A stretch of DNA of 64,000 nucleotides, taken from the NCBI RefSeq assembly GCF_000293805.1, contig NZ_AMBZ01000006.1, positions 411,345-475,344 of the forward strand, read 5' to 3'. Positions 54,749-63,700 of the stretch are shown piece by piece (position 1 is the stretch's first letter; each line of letters starts with the position of its first letter). The DNA comes from Paenibacillus alvei DSM 29. GTDB lineage: Bacteria > Bacillota > Bacilli > Paenibacillales > Paenibacillaceae. A program made the position numbers and the translations under genes. The notes under the pieces are model-generated. The model worked only from the letters and a program-made list of their open reading frames with translations. It was not told the DNA's origin and made no database searches.

Positions 54749-56176
54749 TCATTTTTTGAACGTAAACGTAACAGCAGTGCCATCATCGCCAGAAGCGATT
54801 GTCAGCTTTCCCTTCAGCTTATCCTTCACATAGCTGCGAACAATAGATAACCCCAAGCTTTTGCGCGGAGCGTCTTCTACCGCAAAGCCTGTCCCATTAT
54901 CAGCCACGATGACAGTCACGAGATCGCCTTCCGCTTGCGCGTGAACCGTAATCTTGCCCTGCGTGCAATCGCCAAACGCATGCTCATAACTATTGTGAAG
55001 CAGCTCGCTCACGATGAGCGCAATATCCACTGTGCGGTCGCTATCCAGACAAATGCTCTGCGTCGACGTGATGTCCATCTCAATCGCATGGCAATGTAAA
55101 AAGCAGCGCTCGATATTCGTTGCAATGAGCCGAATAACGTCCAGCAGATCCACTTGCGCATCAATTTCCGTTGATAGCAGCTCATGGGTGGCCGCAATCG
55201 CCAATACCCGGCTGACGCTGTCGTCCAGACACTTTTTGGCCTCAGGGCTCTTGCACTGACGTCCTTGAATGCGCAGCAGCGATGCTACCGTCTGCAAATT
55301 ATTTTTTACACGATGGTGAATTTCACGGATCGCTACCGATTTCGAAATGATTTCTGCTTCCTTGTCTTTAATCTCGGTCACATCGTGCAGGATGACGCCT
55401 ACACATAAATCCTTCTCCTCAATAAACAACCGCTTCACTTGAAAATAGCGGCCCGCTGCCTTCACGTCAGTCGTGAGCGGACAGCACGGTGAAGATGAAT
55501 GCTGCTTCATCACCTCAGAGAACATCGTCCGATCAAGCGACAGATTGTCATAATGCAAGCCCTGTATATCCTCCAAATAACCAAGCTGCCTGTAATATGC
55601 GTCTGCCTGCTTATTTTTCAGCTTCAAAAATCCGTACTTGTCGAATACGAGAACGGCATCCTCCAACTGATTGATGAGCGAATCCTTGAACCGCAGCATT
55701 GCCGTAAGCATTGAAGACATTTCACCATCTTCATAAGGCACACCTGATCCCATATTGAAGTGGGCTTGGATATTGTCGCTTACATCTTTCTCGTAAATGA
55801 CGACCGCAATTACGCCATCTTGATTTTTCATCGGATAGACGGTCTGCCGAACAAGGTGATTCTCCTGCGTGTTGGCAACCAGACCCTGCGACATCATTCC
55901 GGTCTCCAGCGTTCTCAGTACGCCAGGCTCATTCTCGCGCAGCGCCTTCTCGCCTGTGACCGGCCGCTTGTACAGCGACTTTCCTTCATTTGGTCGACGG
56001 TGATACACGACGATAGCCTCATTCGCTACACTGGACAGCACGTCAATGAACACATCGTCCTTAACGTCGGTATTCTCAAAAGACTCGGCGATTTCACAAA
56101 TCCATGCAATGTCCGCTTCGGACAACCCCGTATGCAGCCTGCACAACTTCCCAATTCGTTCTTTGAAATCAATCAT
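54749..56176 (-). CDS. eutW: Ethanolamine sensor histidine kinase EutW
   Basis: About 475 residues, no transmembrane helix. The N-terminal half is a sensory region (LCRLHTGLSEADIAWICEIAESFE and following GAF/PAS-like segments). The kinase core is of the HisKA_2 type: AIREIHHRVKNNLQTVASLLRIQGRQ with the phospho-acceptor His, then HATPase_c with VSELLHNSYEHAF and VADNGTGF. In Enterococcus, EutW autophosphorylates on ethanolamine and phosphorylates EutV. The ATG at 56176 overlaps the eutV stop, indicating coupling. Confidence 0.93.
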   Translation of the reverse strand: MIDFKERIGKLCRLHTGLSEADIAWICEIAESFENTDVKDDVFIDVLSSVANEAIVVYHRRPNEGKSLYKRPVTGEKALRENEPGVLRTLETGMMSQGLVANTQENHLVRQTVYPMKNQDGVIAVVIYEKDVSDNIQAHFNMGSGVPYEDGEMSSMLTAMLRFKDSLINQLEDAVLVFDKYGFLKLKNKQADAYYRQLGYLEDIQGLHYDNLSLDRTMFSEVMKQHSSSPCCPLTTDVKAAGRYFQVKRLFIEEKDLCVGVILHDVTEIKDKEAEIISKSVAIREIHHRVKNNLQTVASLLRIQGRQCKSPEAKKCLDDSVSRVLAIAATHELLSTEIDAQVDLLDVIRLIATNIERCFLHCHAIEMDITSTQSICLDSDRTVDIALIVSELLHNSYEHAFGDCTQGKITVHAQAEGDLVTVIVADNGTGFAVEDAPRKSLGLSIVRSYVKDKLKGKLTIASGDDGTAVTFTFKK

Positions 56177-56741
56177 AGGACATGACGATCGTGGTAGCGA
56201 TTTCAATCATCGGACATCGTCTATCCATACTCAATTTGCGCAAGGTTTGATAGGCTTCCTCTTCGGTGTAGCCATTTTCCTTCATCAGAATCCCTTTTGC
56301 CTTCTCAACCGCTTTACGCTCTTCCATCTTCTGCGTCAGCTTCGATAGATTCTGCTCCAACTTGCGTATTTCCTTGCCTTTTGCGATGGTCACTTCCACC
56401 ATGGGAATGAACGACTTTTCATCAAGCGGCTTTACCAGATAGCCAAGCGCACCGACAGCCGAGGCTTTCTCGATGGTTTGCTTGTCGCTGAAGGCGGTTA
56501 AGAGAAGAATTCCTCCCGCCAGCTGCTCTGATAAGATTCGTTTACTAGCCTTAAGCCCATCGAGGATGGGCATTTGAACATCCATGATGACGAGGTCTGG
56601 CAGATGCTTCTTGCATAATTCGATGGCTTCAAATCCATCGGAAGCTTCGCCTACTACATTGTAGTCCGCCTCTTCGAGCATCTCACGAATATCCATTCTT
56701 GTAATAGGTTCGTCATCGACTATTACAATTTTTCCATTCAT
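56169..56741 (-). CDS. eutV: ANTAR response regulator EutV (antiterminator)
   Basis: 190 residues. The receiver domain has KIVIVDDEPITRMDIREMLEEADY, the phospho-Asp in LPDLVIMDVQMPILDG and the lysine in YLVKPLDEKSF. A coiled linker leads to the C-terminal ANTAR domain KMEERKAVEKAKGILMKENGYTEEEAYQTLRKLSMDRRCPM. Phosphorylated EutV dimerises and binds the paired AnnG-loop hairpins found before eutG, eutS and eutA in this window, blocking terminators. It can be titrated by the candidate RNA at 59162-59519. Confidence 0.95.
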   Translation of the reverse strand: MNGKIVIVDDEPITRMDIREMLEEADYNVVGEASDGFEAIELCKKHLPDLVIMDVQMPILDGLKASKRILSEQLAGGILLLTAFSDKQTIEKASAVGALGYLVKPLDEKSFIPMVEVTIAKGKEIRKLEQNLSKLTQKMEERKAVEKAKGILMKENGYTEEEAYQTLRKLSMDRRCPMIEIATTIVMSYD

Positions 56742-56815
56742 GTGTCATGCACCTCATTGTCTGCCGTTATTTGCTTGTCTACCGGTATTCCGCTTCTTGC
56801 AGTAGAATAAACCGT

Positions 56816-57247
56816 TTACGCCTCCAAATATTGCCGAAGCGCCTCCACTCCCACATTCTCTATCGTCGAGACTTCAAAAATCCGTTCCACACCAGCCGCT
56901 TGAAGGTGAGCTCTCGCTTGCGCGATTTCCTCCTGCGACTGTGCCAGCTCCACCTTGGTTACCACGCCGATAACCGGCTTGGCGAATACGGTTGCGAAGG
57001 CGGGTGGAAAGTAACTGTCTTCCTTCGTGCAATCTTGCACAAGCCCGATTACATCTGCATCTACGCTCGATACGAGCAGCATCTTGTACAAATATCGATT
57101 CTCGATGCACTCCCCCGGCGTATCAATCGCTTGGTCGAAGCTTTCGATCGCTTGCGTTTTTTTATAGGCAATTTCTTCACCATGCAGCCATTGGCACAGC
57201 GTTGTCTTGCCTGAACCGGTGCTTCCGGCGAAAATAATTTTTTTCAT
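56816..57247 (-). CDS. eutP: EutP/PduV-type GTPase-like protein
   Basis: 143 residues from ATG 57247, eight bases after AGGTGA. It has a P-loop IFAGSTGSGKTTLCQWLHGE, a switch-like DTPGECIENRYLY (G3 DTPG) and VVTKVELAQSQEE in place of the NKxD guanine motif (TKVE), which suggests altered nucleotide preference. EutP of Listeria has been reported to have acetate kinase activity, and in E. coli PduV-like proteins associate with the compartment; the role here is inferred. The gene follows eutS by 12 bases. Confidence 0.9.
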   Translation of the reverse strand: MKKIIFAGSTGSGKTTLCQWLHGEEIAYKKTQAIESFDQAIDTPGECIENRYLYKMLLVSSVDADVIGLVQDCTKEDSYFPPAFATVFAKPVIGVVTKVELAQSQEEIAQARAHLQAAGVERIFEVSTIENVGVEALRQYLEA

Positions 57248-57259
57248 CAGCTTCTTCAC

Positions 57260-57619
57260 CTACGTTCTTGTAATGTTCGCAGCAGCAGAGAAGCCTAAAA
57301 TATTTTGCAAGCCAAGCAGCACTTCACTTATAGCAGATTCAACGGAGGATACATCGCCTGTAATCACAAGCGATCCGCTAAAGCGATCGACAAAGCCGAT
57401 TTGTACTCCAGCAGCCTTCGTTGCGATATCCGCTGCTATAATAGATGCCTCGCTTGGTGTTATGGTCATGACGCCGATTGAATCGTGCGCATCGCTGCCC
57501 AATCCCAGCTTTTTGTAGATGTCCGGGTTCGGATTCGCGATAATATGAGCCAATGTGACCTGTTTACCAGGCACGTACTCTTGGATAACGCGTTGTTTTT
57601 CATTCTGGTGTTGCTCCAT
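57260..57619 (-). CDS. eutS: Permuted BMC-H shell protein EutS
   Basis: 119 residues. EutS has a circularly permuted BMC fold, seen here from [25 protein letters not shown] through [64 protein letters not shown]. EutS hexamers bend the shell surface and help form edges. It is the first gene after the leader antiterminator (57672-57751) and the strongest promoter in the region, and starts the long S-P-V-W-A-B-C transcript. Confidence 0.95.
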   Translation of the reverse strand: MEQHQNEKQRVIQEYVPGKQVTLAHIIANPNPDIYKKLGLGSDAHDSIGVMTITPSEASIIAADIATKAAGVQIGFVDRFSGSLVITGDVSSVESAISEVLLGLQNILGFSAAANITRT

Positions 57620-57671
57620 ACCATCATCTCACTCTCATGTCAGAAAACACGTGAAATTGCTGTAAAAAACA

Positions 57672-57751
57672 TAAAAGCCCCTTAAAAAGTTCGCGCAGGA
57701 ATTTTTAAGAAGCCTCTTTGCTTGGTTTTGTATGCAACACGCCGTTGTGTT
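57672..57751 (-). promoter_or_regulatory. EutV/ANTAR dual-hairpin antiterminator and terminator upstream of eutS
   Basis: P1 AACAC-AACGGC-GTGTT (57736-57751) and P2 AAGC-AAAGAG-GCTT (57710-57723) both have six-base loops with A1 and G4. The terminator arms are AGCCCCTTAAAAAGTT and AATTTTTAAGAAGCCT (57676-57691, 57700-57715), followed by UUUUAU. P2 shares bases with the terminator, the same design as before eutG and eutA. Confidence 0.88.
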
Positions 57752-57757
57752 ACCTTT

Positions 57758-57787
57758 ACTATATTTTAATACTGCAAACGTTGTCAA
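57758..57787 (-). promoter_or_regulatory. eutS promoter overlapped by a cre box
   Basis: On the minus strand TTGACA (57782-57787), an 18-base spacer and TATAGT (57758-57763). The 14-mer TGACAACGTTTGCA (57773-57786) matches the cre consensus TGWAARCGYTWNCW in 13 of 14 positions and covers the -35 box, so CcpA bound here should block initiation. P1 of the antiterminator begins about 7 bases downstream of the -10 box, near the expected transcription start. Confidence 0.72.
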
Positions 57788-57816
57788 TACACATTCAGAC
57801 AAAATTCGACGCAATC

Positions 57817-58959
57817 TCAAGATTGAAACATTTTGTTCAAAATTTCGGCCACATCCCCTGCCGTTGGCACGCGAGGATTCGTCGCCGTGCAGCCATCCTT
57901 CAGTGCTCCCTCGGCAATCGAGTCCCTCATTTCATCCAGCAGCGCCTGATCAACTCCACATTCCTTCAGCGTATGCGGCATCTGCAGTTGTTTCTGCAGC
58001 TGCTTGATCGCTTGTACAAGGCTGCGAACACCGCTCTTTGGATTTGGTGCGGACAGTCCCAAGCTCTTGGCGATTTCTGCGTAGCGAACTGCGGCAGCAG
58101 TGCTCTCTTCCCTGCCATACCCTGGTTTATAATTCGCATTGAATTCAATGACATGCGGGAGCAGCATTGCATTCATGCGGCCATGCGCAATTTTGAATTT
58201 GGCCCCTGCGACATGCGCAATGCCATGATTCAGTCCGAGCGAAGTAATGTTGAATGCCATACCCGCTATGCAGGATGCATTATGCATTTTCTCACGCGCT
58301 TCTAAATCACTGCCATCCTTATAGGCTCTTGGCAAATAAGCAAATACCAACTTGATAGCCTTCTCTGCCAGCGCATCCGATATATCGTTCGCCTTCGTAG
58401 ATACATAAGCTTCGATTGCATGCGTCAACACATCCATTCCGGTATCAGCCGTAATGAAGTCTGGAACACTCTTAACCAGTTCCGGATCTAATATCGCCTC
58501 TTGCGGCAGCATCTCATCGGATACGAGCGGGTATTTAATGTTTTTCTGCTTATCACTGATTACCGAAAATGATGTCACCTCGGAGCCCGTCCCGCTTGTC
58601 GTCGGGATTGCCACGAATGGAATGTCTTGCTGGTTCAGCAGCTTTTGTGCAAACAGCTTCATCGCCTTGGCCGCATCAATAGCGGAGCCGCCGCCGATAG
58701 CAATAATCAAGTCGGTGTTGAATGCGCCTAATGCCTCTACACCTTCTGTGACAATCTCAACCGGCGGATCTGGTACGATGTTGCTGAAAATATATTGCTC
58801 ATTGCTGTCATGCAGCCGATCGAATACCATGTTGATCATCCCTGATTTGACCATAAAAGGATCGGTAACGATGAAAATACGCTTATTGCGCCATTCCATC
58901 AGACGATCCAGCGCACCATGACCCATGTAGAGATCGGCTTTAATCGAAAGTTTGTCCAC
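57817..58959 (-). CDS. eutG: Iron-dependent alcohol dehydrogenase EutG
   Basis: 380 residues from GTG 58959, with GGAGGTG six bases ahead (an in-frame TTG is at 58974). NAD-binding GGGSAIDAAKAM, the IPTTSGTGSEVTSFSVISD stretch, and iron-site residues in GMDVLTHAIEAYVS and LNHGIAHVAGAKFKIAHGRMNAMLLPHVIEFN are all intact. It reduces acetaldehyde to ethanol, regenerating NAD+ for EutE in the compartment. It has its own EutV antiterminator (58989-59067) and lies upstream of the eutS transcript. Confidence 0.94.
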   Translation of the reverse strand: MDKLSIKADLYMGHGALDRLMEWRNKRIFIVTDPFMVKSGMINMVFDRLHDSNEQYIFSNIVPDPPVEIVTEGVEALGAFNTDLIIAIGGGSAIDAAKAMKLFAQKLLNQQDIPFVAIPTTSGTGSEVTSFSVISDKQKNIKYPLVSDEMLPQEAILDPELVKSVPDFITADTGMDVLTHAIEAYVSTKANDISDALAEKAIKLVFAYLPRAYKDGSDLEAREKMHNASCIAGMAFNITSLGLNHGIAHVAGAKFKIAHGRMNAMLLPHVIEFNANYKPGYGREESTAAAVRYAEIAKSLGLSAPNPKSGVRSLVQAIKQLQKQLQMPHTLKECGVDQALLDEMRDSIAEGALKDGCTATNPRVPTAGDVAEILNKMFQS

Positions 58960-58988
58960 GTAAAGCACCTCCAAGGAGTAGTTACAAC

Positions 58989-59067
58989 AAAAAAGAGGCC
59001 TCTCAAAGGAATAGTTCCCTTTAAAAAGCCTCTTTGCTTGTTATGTTGTCTGCACGCCATTGTGCAG
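58989..59067 (-). promoter_or_regulatory. EutV/ANTAR dual-hairpin antiterminator and terminator upstream of eutG
   Basis: P1 CTGCAC-AATGGC-GTGCAG (59050-59067) and P2 AAGC-AAAGAG-GCTT (59026-59039) have A1/G4 six-base loops. The following terminator pairs AGAGGC with GCCTCT, holds an inner AAAGG/CCTTT, and ends in UUUUUU (58989-59033). Upstream, TTGACG (59115-59120) and TATAAA (59086-59091) are possible but badly spaced promoter boxes. Confidence 0.88.
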
Positions 59068-59161
59068 CTTATCATTCAATTGTCATTTATACTGTACATC
59101 GTAATGCAAACATGCGTCAACCGCAATGTCGACGATTTCATCATTACGACAAATCTTCTGC

Positions 59162-59519
59162 AAAAAAATTGGGACATGCACACCATTGTGCATATGATTC
59201 TTCATCGTTGAAAAATGTCCCGCTTGCTTTTATTTATACGTCTTCGTATGTTTGGCGGCGAGCACCCGGCCCCTCCGACAGCATTGTCGGCAGCCTTCAA
59301 GCAATGTAAAAAAGCCTAGCGAGGCGGTATCGTCACTAGACTTGTAAACCAGTCACTTTCGCCTCGAAATGACTGGCCTGGCAAAGTTACTAGACAAAAG
59401 ACCTGACTTAAGACCGAGCTCATCGGCCTATTACAGTGGCGGGACCGCGTTGGATTTGCACCAAACTTCCATTGTCTATAACTTCTTCTATTGTGCATGA
59501 CGTGAATGGTCGTCCATTC
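59162..59519 (-). ncRNA. EutX/Rli55-like regulatory RNA: AdoCbl riboswitch followed by ANTAR hairpins
   Basis: Transcription is predicted from about 59519 (promoter 59526-59553). The riboswitch comes first and ends in its own terminator at about 59312. Beyond it lies the ANTAR-type hairpin CCGAC-AATGCT-GTCGG (59275-59290), a second one ATGCAC-AATGGT-GTGCAT (59176-59193), both with A1/G4 six-base loops, and a final terminator GGGACAT/ATGTCCC with a seven-U tail (59162-59221). No coding frame lies inside. In Enterococcus and Listeria the same arrangement upstream of eutG makes a long RNA only when AdoCbl is low; its hairpins then sequester EutV. The second hairpin is nested within the final terminator, which is unusual. 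Confidence 0.82.
59312..59519 (-). promoter_or_regulatory. Cobalamin (AdoCbl) riboswitch
   Basis: On the minus strand the diagnostic core GGTGCAAATCC...GGTCCCGCCACTGTAATAGG is followed by GAGC and AGTCAGG, the conserved cobalamin aptamer elements (core at about 59430-59462, AGTCAGG near 59400). The expression platform is a terminator in which CGAGGCG pairs with CGCCTCG, followed by CTAGGCTTTTTT (about 59311-59370). Cobalamin binding is expected to favour early termination. Confidence 0.93.
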
Positions 59520-59525
59520 GACATA

Positions 59526-59553
59526 ATTATAGCACAAACGATCTGAATGGCAA
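59526..59553 (-). promoter_or_regulatory. Promoter of the riboswitch RNA
   Basis: TTGCCA (59548-59553), a 16-base spacer and TATAAT (59526-59531) on the minus strand, placing the start about 6-8 bases upstream of the riboswitch. Confidence 0.75.
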
Positions 59554-59674
59554 TATGAAAAAATAAAAGATAAAAGAATTGAGGATTTGCTCGTCATTAT
59601 GTCCCCGCAGATGTGAAGCACCCTGCCCTTTGAGATAGCAATCGAAAAACTCTACTAGAATATGATTCATCGTC

Positions 59675-60091
59675 TCAAGACAGTAAATGGATCAATCTCT
59701 GCCCTGCCGCCCTGCAGCATATTGGACAACAGCGGGGAAACCAGAGACAGGTTTGTAAGAGGGCTGAAGTTAAAGCGATGACAACGAGCAGAAGCATAGC
59801 AATTGCATTCTGATAACGCGGCTGCTTCTATATTTTTCGTTCCTCTTTGCTGCGTATGAGCGTCCACACTCCAAGAAGCGCCCAGACAAGCAGCAACAGT
59901 CTAAGCCCCAGCCAACGGAAGCTCCATTCAATAACCGACGCCAATGTGAAAATTAGGAATGCTGCAAACGCGCCAAGCCTTATCATGGCTTTGATCTTTT
60001 TCTGATATGACTTTGTACAAATGCGGTATAGTGCAAAAGATATCTCACAAACAGCTGCAATGATTAAAATTATGATTTCTATTATCCAAAT
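59675..60091 (-). pseudogene. N-terminal membrane part of a lost alpha/beta-hydrolase gene
   Basis: The frame begins at ATT 60091 behind GAGGAGG (ATT as a start is rare and may itself be a decayed ATG) and encodes hydrophobic segments WIIEIIILIIAAVCEISFAL, AAFLIFTLASVIEWSFRWLGLRLLLLVWALLG. After RSKEERKI it meets TAG at 59828, yet the same frame continues with KQPRYQNAIAMLLLVVIALTSALL, the next expected helix. The layout is that of the multi-helix N terminus of certain Paenibacillus alpha/beta-hydrolases (from memory). The catalytic domain is absent, and the frame closes at 59675. Confidence 0.6.
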
Positions 60092-60225
60092 TCAATCCTC
60101 CTCTGCTTCATCAGTGCAGCATCAGCATAATTAACGATTGGTGCAGAGTAAATATGTACGACACTATGCTGTAGGAATAACAAAGTAAGCTAAAAAAAGA
60201 CGAGGTAAGCTGCTGCTTCCCCGTC

Positions 60226-60546
60226 TTATTGAACTTTATCATTTTTTAGTTTTCGCAACTGCTCGTTGATTTTCGTTGCGACCTTCCTATCACTGCTCCA
60301 TCCAAGCCAACGGACGAGAAGGGAGATAATTGCGATTTCAACTGCGACTATCATTGTGCCAACTGCTCCCGTTACCCAGCCCATCCAATTCGTGAATGTA
60401 AGCATCACAACTTCTACGATTACAAAATGGATCAAAATTCGCATACGCATTCCCTTTTCACTGATATCAGCAGGAAAATGGAACATAAGACTTGGCAAGA
60501 CCCCCACCAATGCGACGTGTAGGCACACCTGCGCTTCATAGCCCAC
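60226..60546 (-). pseudogene. 5'-truncated small membrane protein (DUF3021-like)
   Basis: The frame is open from a TAG at about 60580 and has only a weak GTG at 60546 as start. It encodes about 106 residues: YEAQVCLHVALVGVLPSLMFHFPADISEKGMRMRILIHFVIVEVVMLTFTNWMGWV, two more helices (GAVGTMIVAVEIAIISLLVRWLG) and a charged C terminus. The order of helices recalls the C-terminal three-quarters of DUF3021-type proteins, usually four helices and paired with LytTR regulators. The first helix and normal start appear to be missing. Low confidence in the family. Confidence 0.5.
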
Positions 60547-60664
60547 GTATCCGGGATGGTAGGTTCTCTACCGATTTATTTGCCCAATATCAACGTAGCG
60601 AGCAAGCTTTTGTATTTATTGAATTCATTGATTCTGTTTTCTGATGTGTTTATCCTTCATTGTA

Positions 60665-60733
60665 GAGTGCCTCCTGTGCTGGGGTTTGTTCTTTGGATCG
60701 AACGTTCCCCAGCATACAGAAGGTGCTTTTTTC
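60665..60733 (+). terminator. Long orphan hairpin with a plus-strand T-tract
   Basis: GTGCCTCCTGTGCTGGGG (60667-60684) pairs, with small bulges, with CCCCAGCATACAGAAGGTGC (60707-60726), followed by TTTTTTC. It is oriented to stop plus-strand transcription, but no plus-strand gene lies nearby. It may be left from a deleted gene or transcribed element. Confidence 0.6.
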
Positions 60734-60770
60734 ATTCAAACCTCGAATTCATTTATTACAGCAATGGCTC

Positions 60771-63700
60771 CTATCGTACTTTGTTATCATCTTTTTCTTT
60801 CAAACTGACATGCTGGACAATCTGAATCCATCTTAAAAACAACGATTGAATATAATCCGAATTGAGGGTGCGATTTAAAATCTTTGCCTCAAAATAAACA
60901 GCTTCTTCATTCATAGTAAAAGAGAATGAGAAATCACAGTATTCCGTATAGCCTTTATTTCCTGTGAACTGATATAAAAACATCGGAAACAACCCATTTT
61001 GCTTGTAATCAATAATAAATTTTGCTTGTGTGCATTTTGGAGCTGCTTGTTTCTTGCTATTTACGTTCTCCAACAATACATTCAAGTCGTCGTGATTACA
61101 GATCTCGAATGATGAAAAAGTATTATTCGCCCCATAGCAAACCGACAGCTCCTGCTGACCTGTCGCCTCGATAACACTGTATGTGTACAGAAACAATAGC
61201 CACGACTCCAGTGCTGTCTCGTTCTCTGATTGCATTTCCTTCAGTACATGAAATAAATCACTGTTATCTTGGAAATGGAATACGAATTCCTTGTTCCTAC
61301 TACCTAACAGATACGAATCTGGGAACGGAACTTGTGCACATCTCAATGCTGCTTGACGACTTACATCTATGAACGTTGCCAACTGGGCGATAGTCGGATT
61401 TGCGAATATATCGCCTACTTTTACAATCCCTGGGTACTTTTCTTCAATTCGAGCCAACATACTCATGATTAATAATGAATTTCCGCCTAGTTCAAAGAAA
61501 TTATCATGAATGCCGATTTGCTCACTCACAAGAATGTCACGCCAAATGGTTACAAGTTCCTTCTCCCTATCGTTTTGCGCGGCAACAAATGTATCGTGTT
61601 CCACAAGGGCCCGCACGTTTGGCGAAGGCAACCGATGTTTATCCACTTTCCCTGAGCTTGTGACAGGAATTTGCTCCAATTGCATAATAAACGATGGAAT
61701 CATGTACGATGGAAGGAACTTCTTTAAGTTTTGTTTAATCTCAAATGGATCAACCACTGTATGAGAGACGATATACCCACATAACGATTGGATTTCATGA
61801 TGATTAGTTGCAACCACAACCGCATCTTGGATTCCTTCCAGTTGCCGCAGCGCATTTTCCACTTCTCCCGGCTCGATCCGGAACCCCCTGATCTTCACTT
61901 GGTCATCAATACGGCCCAAATAGGCTATGTTCCCGTCCGGCAACCATTTGGCTAAGTCCCCCGACCGGTACAGTTTTCCTTCCCCGTATGGATTCTCAAT
62001 AAACTTCTCTGCGGTTAGTGCCGGAAGGTTCAAGTACCCTTTTGCCACACCGCTGCCTGCAATACATAACTCCCCAGGTACACCTATCCCGCATAGCTTC
62101 ATGCCATCCATAATATAGATTTGCGTATTGCTCGTTGGTTTCCCAATCGGCACAGGATTGGGAATGTCACTCTCTCCATCGTATTCCCATCCCGTTGCCA
62201 ATACTGTGCTTTCCGTCGGGCCATAGGCATTGATATATCGTGTACCGCTCCCTGCCTTTTCGATCATCTCCGCGTTTGCTGCCGATCCCCCAGTCGTCAG
62301 TACCCGCAGTCCGCTTATATCCGTCTGCAGATAGTATTGCGGCGGCAGCAACGTCAACGTGATTCCATTTTTCTTGATAAAAGCGTTAAAGCTGCTCACA
62401 TCCGATAGAACCGCTTGGGACACAAGGGTCAGCTTTGCACCCAGCAAAAGCGACAGTGTCATCTCCCATACGGAGGCGTCAAATATATAGTTGGCAAACT
62501 GAAGCACGTTATCTTGCTGCGTCACTTCATACTTCTCCTGCAGATAACTCCGCATCGCAACTACGCCGCTGTGCGCTAACATTACCCCTTTAGGCTGCCC
62601 CGTCGTTCCGGAGGTATAGATAATATAAGCCAAATCATCGGGACGATTGACTTGCTCCGGATTGTCGCTTTGCCCTTCCCAGAGCTTATCGTCCGCCAGA
62701 TTAATCGTCGGCAGATCCGTTTCAATCGTAGCTTTATACACAAGCACTGCCTTTGGTTTGCAGTCATTTAGGATAAACTGCATACGCTCCGCTGGGAGGG
62801 TAGGATCGACTGGCACATATGCGCCACCTGCTTTGATGATGCCATACATCCCGGCAATCATCTCCACACTTCGCTCTGCTACGATAACCACGCGGTCAGC
62901 CGGTTTAATGTGCAGTCTGCGAAGCGCCCATGCCACTTGGTTGATTTTTTGGTTTAATGCGTCATACGTCACATCGTTGTCTTCATATACAACGGCGATG
63001 GCATCCGGGGTGTGAGCAACCTGCTCTTCCCATAATGCTGGAATCGTTTTATCCTTTGCATACGCTAAGCTCGTTTCATTAAATGCACCTAGTATCTGTT
63101 CTTTCTCTTCCTCTGTTATCGTCTCAAGTTCAGACAACTTCATTTCTGGGTTTACTGCTAGGGCATGTAGCACATGTTCTAGCCGCGCAAGCATGTGTAC
63201 AATGTCCTCATTCGCATACACATTCGGATTGTAAAGCATTTCACAGACTATTTTCTCCCCCGACTCGTATGCGCATAACGTCAAGTTGTATGGAGGTTGG
63301 TCGCGCGATGACGTAATCTCGTACGTGAAATCGGTTAGCTTATCCTCATCTACATAATAGTTTTCAAACGCATAGAGCACTTGAATCAAGTGCTGTTTCT
63401 GCTCCGTCTGCGCTTGAATCTCTGCAAGCGAACAATAAGCATATTGTTCACTTTCCGACCCTTGCTGCTGCATGTCTTTGAGCAGACTCATCACACTCAT
63501 GCCTTCTTTGCTCGCTACACGCACAGGGATCGTATTAATAAACAGACCGACGATATCTTCGATTCCCCGCACATCGCTTTGCCGTCCGGATGTTACTTTC
63601 CCGAATACCACATCTTTTTGTCCGCTGTATGCTTGCAAGACTATTCCCCACGCCGTTTCTACGACATTACTCACCGTCATTCGATGGGCGGATGTCAGTT

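Noticed and set aside
59236..59249. Hairpin ATACG-AAGA-CGTAT inside the riboswitch RNA as the ANTAR P2 element
   Set aside because: It has a four-base loop; read with six loop bases it starts with G, so the A1/G4 rule is not met. The hairpin at 59176 fits better.
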